A DNA stretch of 64,000 nt from Proteromonas lacertae. Its lineage: Eukaryota; Sar; Bigyra; Opalinata; Proteromonadidae. A model generated the notes under the pieces. The model did not search any database and was not told where the DNA came from. It worked only from the letters and a program-made list of their open reading frames with translations. Position 1 is the first letter of the stretch. Each line of letters begins with the position of its first letter. Made by a program: the position numbers and the translations under genes. The stretch covers positions 186,001-250,000 of the forward strand of contig NGBS01001167.1 of NCBI GenBank assembly GCA_002245135.1, read 5' to 3'. This document shows, piece by piece, positions 61,147-64,000 of the stretch.

Positions 61147-63448
61147 TTATTCTACATTTAAGAATTCTTTGGATAATTTTTTCTTCATTTCTTCTGATAT
61201 TCCATCTAATTTAATCATCCTAATTGAAGATAATGTCTCTAAAAATGATTTTAATTCTGATTGATCTATATTCTCTTTCACTGTTATTGATAATTCATCC
61301 AAAATCTCCAAAAAATCTCTGTTTAGTGTCATCATTCTCAATTCTCTTTCATCTAATTCATTTCCTTTTAAATTTAGGTTATTTAGTGGTACATAGTCTC
61401 TCAATCTTTCTATTATCATTTCTAATCCTTTCTCGCTCATTCCAATATCTATTTATATTAAAAAAATGAATTACATTCATAGAATACTTGATAGGTTTAA
61501 TGAAAAATTCGTAACTCTTTCAACAAATATATCCAAATATTTACATATTATCTCCATTCCATCATCTCCAATTGGATTATTGTATATTGAAATATATAAA
61601 TTAGAATAATTTGGAAAAGACTCTGCTAATCCTTTTAATCCTTTATAACTGATATTATTATTGGATAAATCCAGTGTTGCATAATGAATCTTTTTAATAA
61701 TAGAAATGTGAGAATCATTTATATTCATATCTATTTAATAAATATTGATTATATACTTGAAAAATTAAAATCTCCTCTATTCTTCTTACGACAATAATTC
61801 AAATAATATTTCAATTCTTTATTATTCCATGATAAACATTTAATTTGAATAAATGGATAATCCATATTCTCTAATGATTTAGAACATATTGCTTTTAACC
61901 CATTCATTCTAATATTATTACCGTTTAGATATATTGCATTACATACTGGTATTGAATCTAATATGCTTGTCAATAATATAGCACTTTCATCATCAATTGA
62001 AATGTTATTAAAAAACATTACACCAAAGAATTTGTGAAGTAATTCATCCTTTAAATTGTTTAGCAAAAGTTTAAATCCTGTATTACCAATTGGATTATCT
62101 ATTATATATATATATATGAATAAATACTATGAATATATAAAATCTCAATATTATCATTCTCTTTCATATAATCTATCAAATATTCTATTGCTTTTGAATC
62201 AATATTATTATTACTGATATCAAGATTGATTTTTGTATAAATCTTCTTTAAACCATCAATTAAATATTTCAATCCAACTGAAGATAATCCCATTTCTATT
62301 ACATAATAAATATTAATTATTATACTTCTAAAATTACCATGTAATAACCGTAAATGTGGAGATAATATTTTCATACCATCATCTCCTACTTCATTTCCAT
62401 ATAATTGAAGATGTTTAAGGTTTGAAAATGAAGATAAATTGTTAATCAGTAATTTGATACTATTATAAGTTAGTTTATTATCTAATAAATAGAAAAATAT
62501 CATATTATACCACTCAAATATAATATTTCTATTTCTTTTAATTCATTTGATCTTAATGAAATAAATGATTTGAAAAAAATATCATCAATACCTGAATCAC
62601 TCAGATTAAGAAACTGGACATATTTTATTAATTCTGGAATGTCTTTATCTATCAATAATTCTTTACTTCTATTAAAATCAAATTCTATTTTTGATATAGG
62701 AAATTTGGAGAATAAGGCTTTTAATCCTCTTGAATGAATATAATAGTTTTCTGAAATATCTATTTTCTTAAGATTTGGATAGTTATATAATTCTTCTGAT
62801 AATAATATCATTGATTCATCATCTAAATTCATTTCTTTTAAATTCAATTCATTCTTTCTGTTAATCAATACATGCAAATATGGAAGTAATAATTTGAAGC
62901 CTTTTGGACCAATTGGATTTGCTATTTCAAGATAATATAACTAATTAGTATATACATGAAAGATTAACATATTCTAATTTCATAAATGGAATTGATGTAA
63001 CAAATCCTTCTACGAAATAATGAGTAAAAATGCAATCCGACACATCCAATTCTTGAAGATTACGCAAATAATAAAAATAAGATCCAAAAAATAATTGATC
63101 TTCGATTGAAATTTGCATTATATCTAAATAAATAAATTCTATTAATATTATACCAAATTTAATTACAGTTGGATTGACTAGTTTCATTATGTTGAAGAAA
63201 AAGTTCATTCCTACTAAATCAATACATAAACAATCAGATCCAATTACAATTATTTCTTTATAATCAACATAAACACTCTTTATATTTAATATCATTCTAT
63301 CTAAATAATAACTTATACTTTTTCTCCATTTGTGTTTTATTTGGTATTTCAATCGGCTTTGTATAAAATATTCATTAGCGTATAATTTCATCATCAATAA
63401 TAGTAGTTTCAAAAATATCGTTCGATTTGGCTCGAACGTTCGATTCAT
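61147..63448 (-). CDS. Leucine-rich-repeat protein, paralogue B
   Basis: Start MNRTFEPNRTIFLKLLLLMMK. At least six exons, most beginning at LRR boundaries: MNLDDESMILLSEELYNYPNLKKIDI, LDNKLTYNSIKLLINNL, MGLSSVGLKYLIDGLKK, SNNNISYKGLKGLAESFP; it ends MSEKGLEMIIERLRD...KEFLNVE. It is clearly homologous along its whole length to paralogue A at 26.5-28.9 kb, with conserved intron positions, but diverged in many residues, so an older duplication. The 5' end carries a CGAACGTTCG palindrome inside the coding NRTFEPNRT. The function is unknown. Confidence 0.72.
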
Positions 63449-63774
63449 TTTTTTTTAACTTTCTTTTGTTTTTTATTTGATTTTCTAATATATCATAAAT
63501 AAATACATCATAATATATATTTTTGAAAATATAAAATTCCATATCTCTTTCTATTTAACAAAATAAATTAAGTCAAGCTCGAGCCTAAATTCCAAATCGT
63601 TCGAAGTATTTTAAACGCTAACTAGTTGAAATACTTTTGAGTTAATATTTTAAATGGCTACTATATTATATGTATTAATTTTGGCCAACATAAAATCAAA
63701 TGAAAAACCCCTACAAAATATTTTTTTAATTCGGACAATTGTATAAAATTGTATAAAACCTTCTTTTAGGCTAA
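63449..63774. other. Intergenic region, no gene seen
   Basis: AT-rich spacer with a single unusual GTCAAGCTCGAGCC...CGTTCGAAG patch near 63573-63605. No open frame or RNA fold recognised. Confidence 0.5.
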
Positions 63775-64000
63775 TTACTCTTCTGGGATGTTTGTTATCT
63801 TTCTAATTCGTTTAATGTCATTGTCTAGAACGAAGTCACCCTGTTTGTAAAGACATGCCATACATGCTTCACGATATCTAAAAGCATATTTATGTCTGGT
63901 GGCTTGGCTTGACATTATTTCATTCCAAATTCTTTTTGCAGCTTCTTCTAGGCTATCTAAGTCTTTGAAATTGTTTTCATCTTCACTAATCTTGTGTTTT
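63775..64000 (-). CDS. C-terminal end of an unknown protein (cut by window edge)
   Basis: Open frame from the right edge to the stop at 63775, no intron: the visible part reads SLEEAAKRIWNEIMSSQATRHK, then YREACMACLYKQGDFVLDND, and ends KITNIPEE. It is helical and charged with two Cys (CMAC). I do not recognise a family, and the start lies outside the window. Confidence 0.5.
   Translation of the reverse strand, partial: KHKISEDENNFKDLDSLEEAAKRIWNEIMSSQATRHKYAFRYREACMACLYKQGDFVLDNDIKRIRKITNIPEE

Noticed and set aside
63417-63447. CGAACGTTCG palindrome as a regulatory site
   Set aside because: It lies in the first codons of the LRR paralogue and is explained by the repeated NRT codons.
1-64000. 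Mobile elements, retro-elements, viral genes, CRISPR arrays
   Set aside because: No reverse transcriptase, integrase, transposase, capsid gene, terminal repeats or spacer array was found.
1-64000. Alternative genetic code as the cause of the frame problems
   Set aside because: TAA, TAG and TGA all end genes normally here; the problems are shifts of frame rather than in-frame stops.

Overview
The window is nuclear DNA from a free-living type of protist. It is very AT-rich and gene-dense on both strands, and nearly every gene is cut by tiny spliceosomal introns (about 25 to 45 nt, GTATAT...TTTAG or ATAG). Many of these introns are little more than (TA)n or (ATT)n microsatellite. The gene set is eukaryotic: splicing factors (SF1, PRP17, DHX34-like helicase, SR protein), SMC6, a Mad3/BubR1-type checkpoint protein, Rab7, a SCAR/WAVE subunit (Nap1), mitochondrial PGS1, an ERD2-like receptor, a SLC35 nucleotide-sugar transporter and a PP2A B'' subunit. 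Nap1 suggests actin-driven, amoeboid motility and PGS1 indicates cardiolipin synthesis in mitochondria. A CIPK-like kinase, a selenoprotein thioredoxin reductase and EGF-rich surface proteins fit several protist groups. I cannot place the species from sequence alone.

Layout. 1-12.4 kb: DHX34-like helicase (cut by the left edge), SF1/BBP, ERD2-like receptor, GT61 glycosyltransferase, LRR protein, damaged OGG1 and an amino-acid transporter. 12.7-19 kb: SLC35A transporter and a large myristoylable polyprotein with five adenylate-kinase domains and a dead phosphoglycerate mutase. 19-30 kb: Mad3/BubR1, SET-domain methyltransferase, a membrane-anchored P-loop protein, PGS1, an LRR protein and a pseudokinase. 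30-41 kb: giant EGF surface protein, CDK8-like kinase, coiled-coil protein, CitE-like lyase, selenocysteine thioredoxin reductase with a readable SECIS element, and Rab7. 41-58.9 kb: Nap1, tRNA-Leu(UAA), SMC6, SR protein, PP2A B'', second EGF protein, UNC93-like transporter, PRP17 and CIPK-like kinase. 59-64 kb: a doubled tetraspanin-like protein with a broken copy of its promoter and first exon, a second copy of the LRR gene, and the end of an unknown gene.

The most noteworthy items are the UGA-encoded selenocysteine at the end of thioredoxin reductase with a fold-consistent SECIS about 100 nt downstream; the five-fold adenylate kinase fused to a catalytically dead dPGM, carrying a nearly identical 1.04-kb internal duplication; the tandem tetraspanin-like protein; and a recurrent one-extra-nucleotide frame offset inside conserved genes, which is either sequencing indels or +1 translational frameshifting. 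No virus-like element, LTR element, transposon or CRISPR array was recognised.
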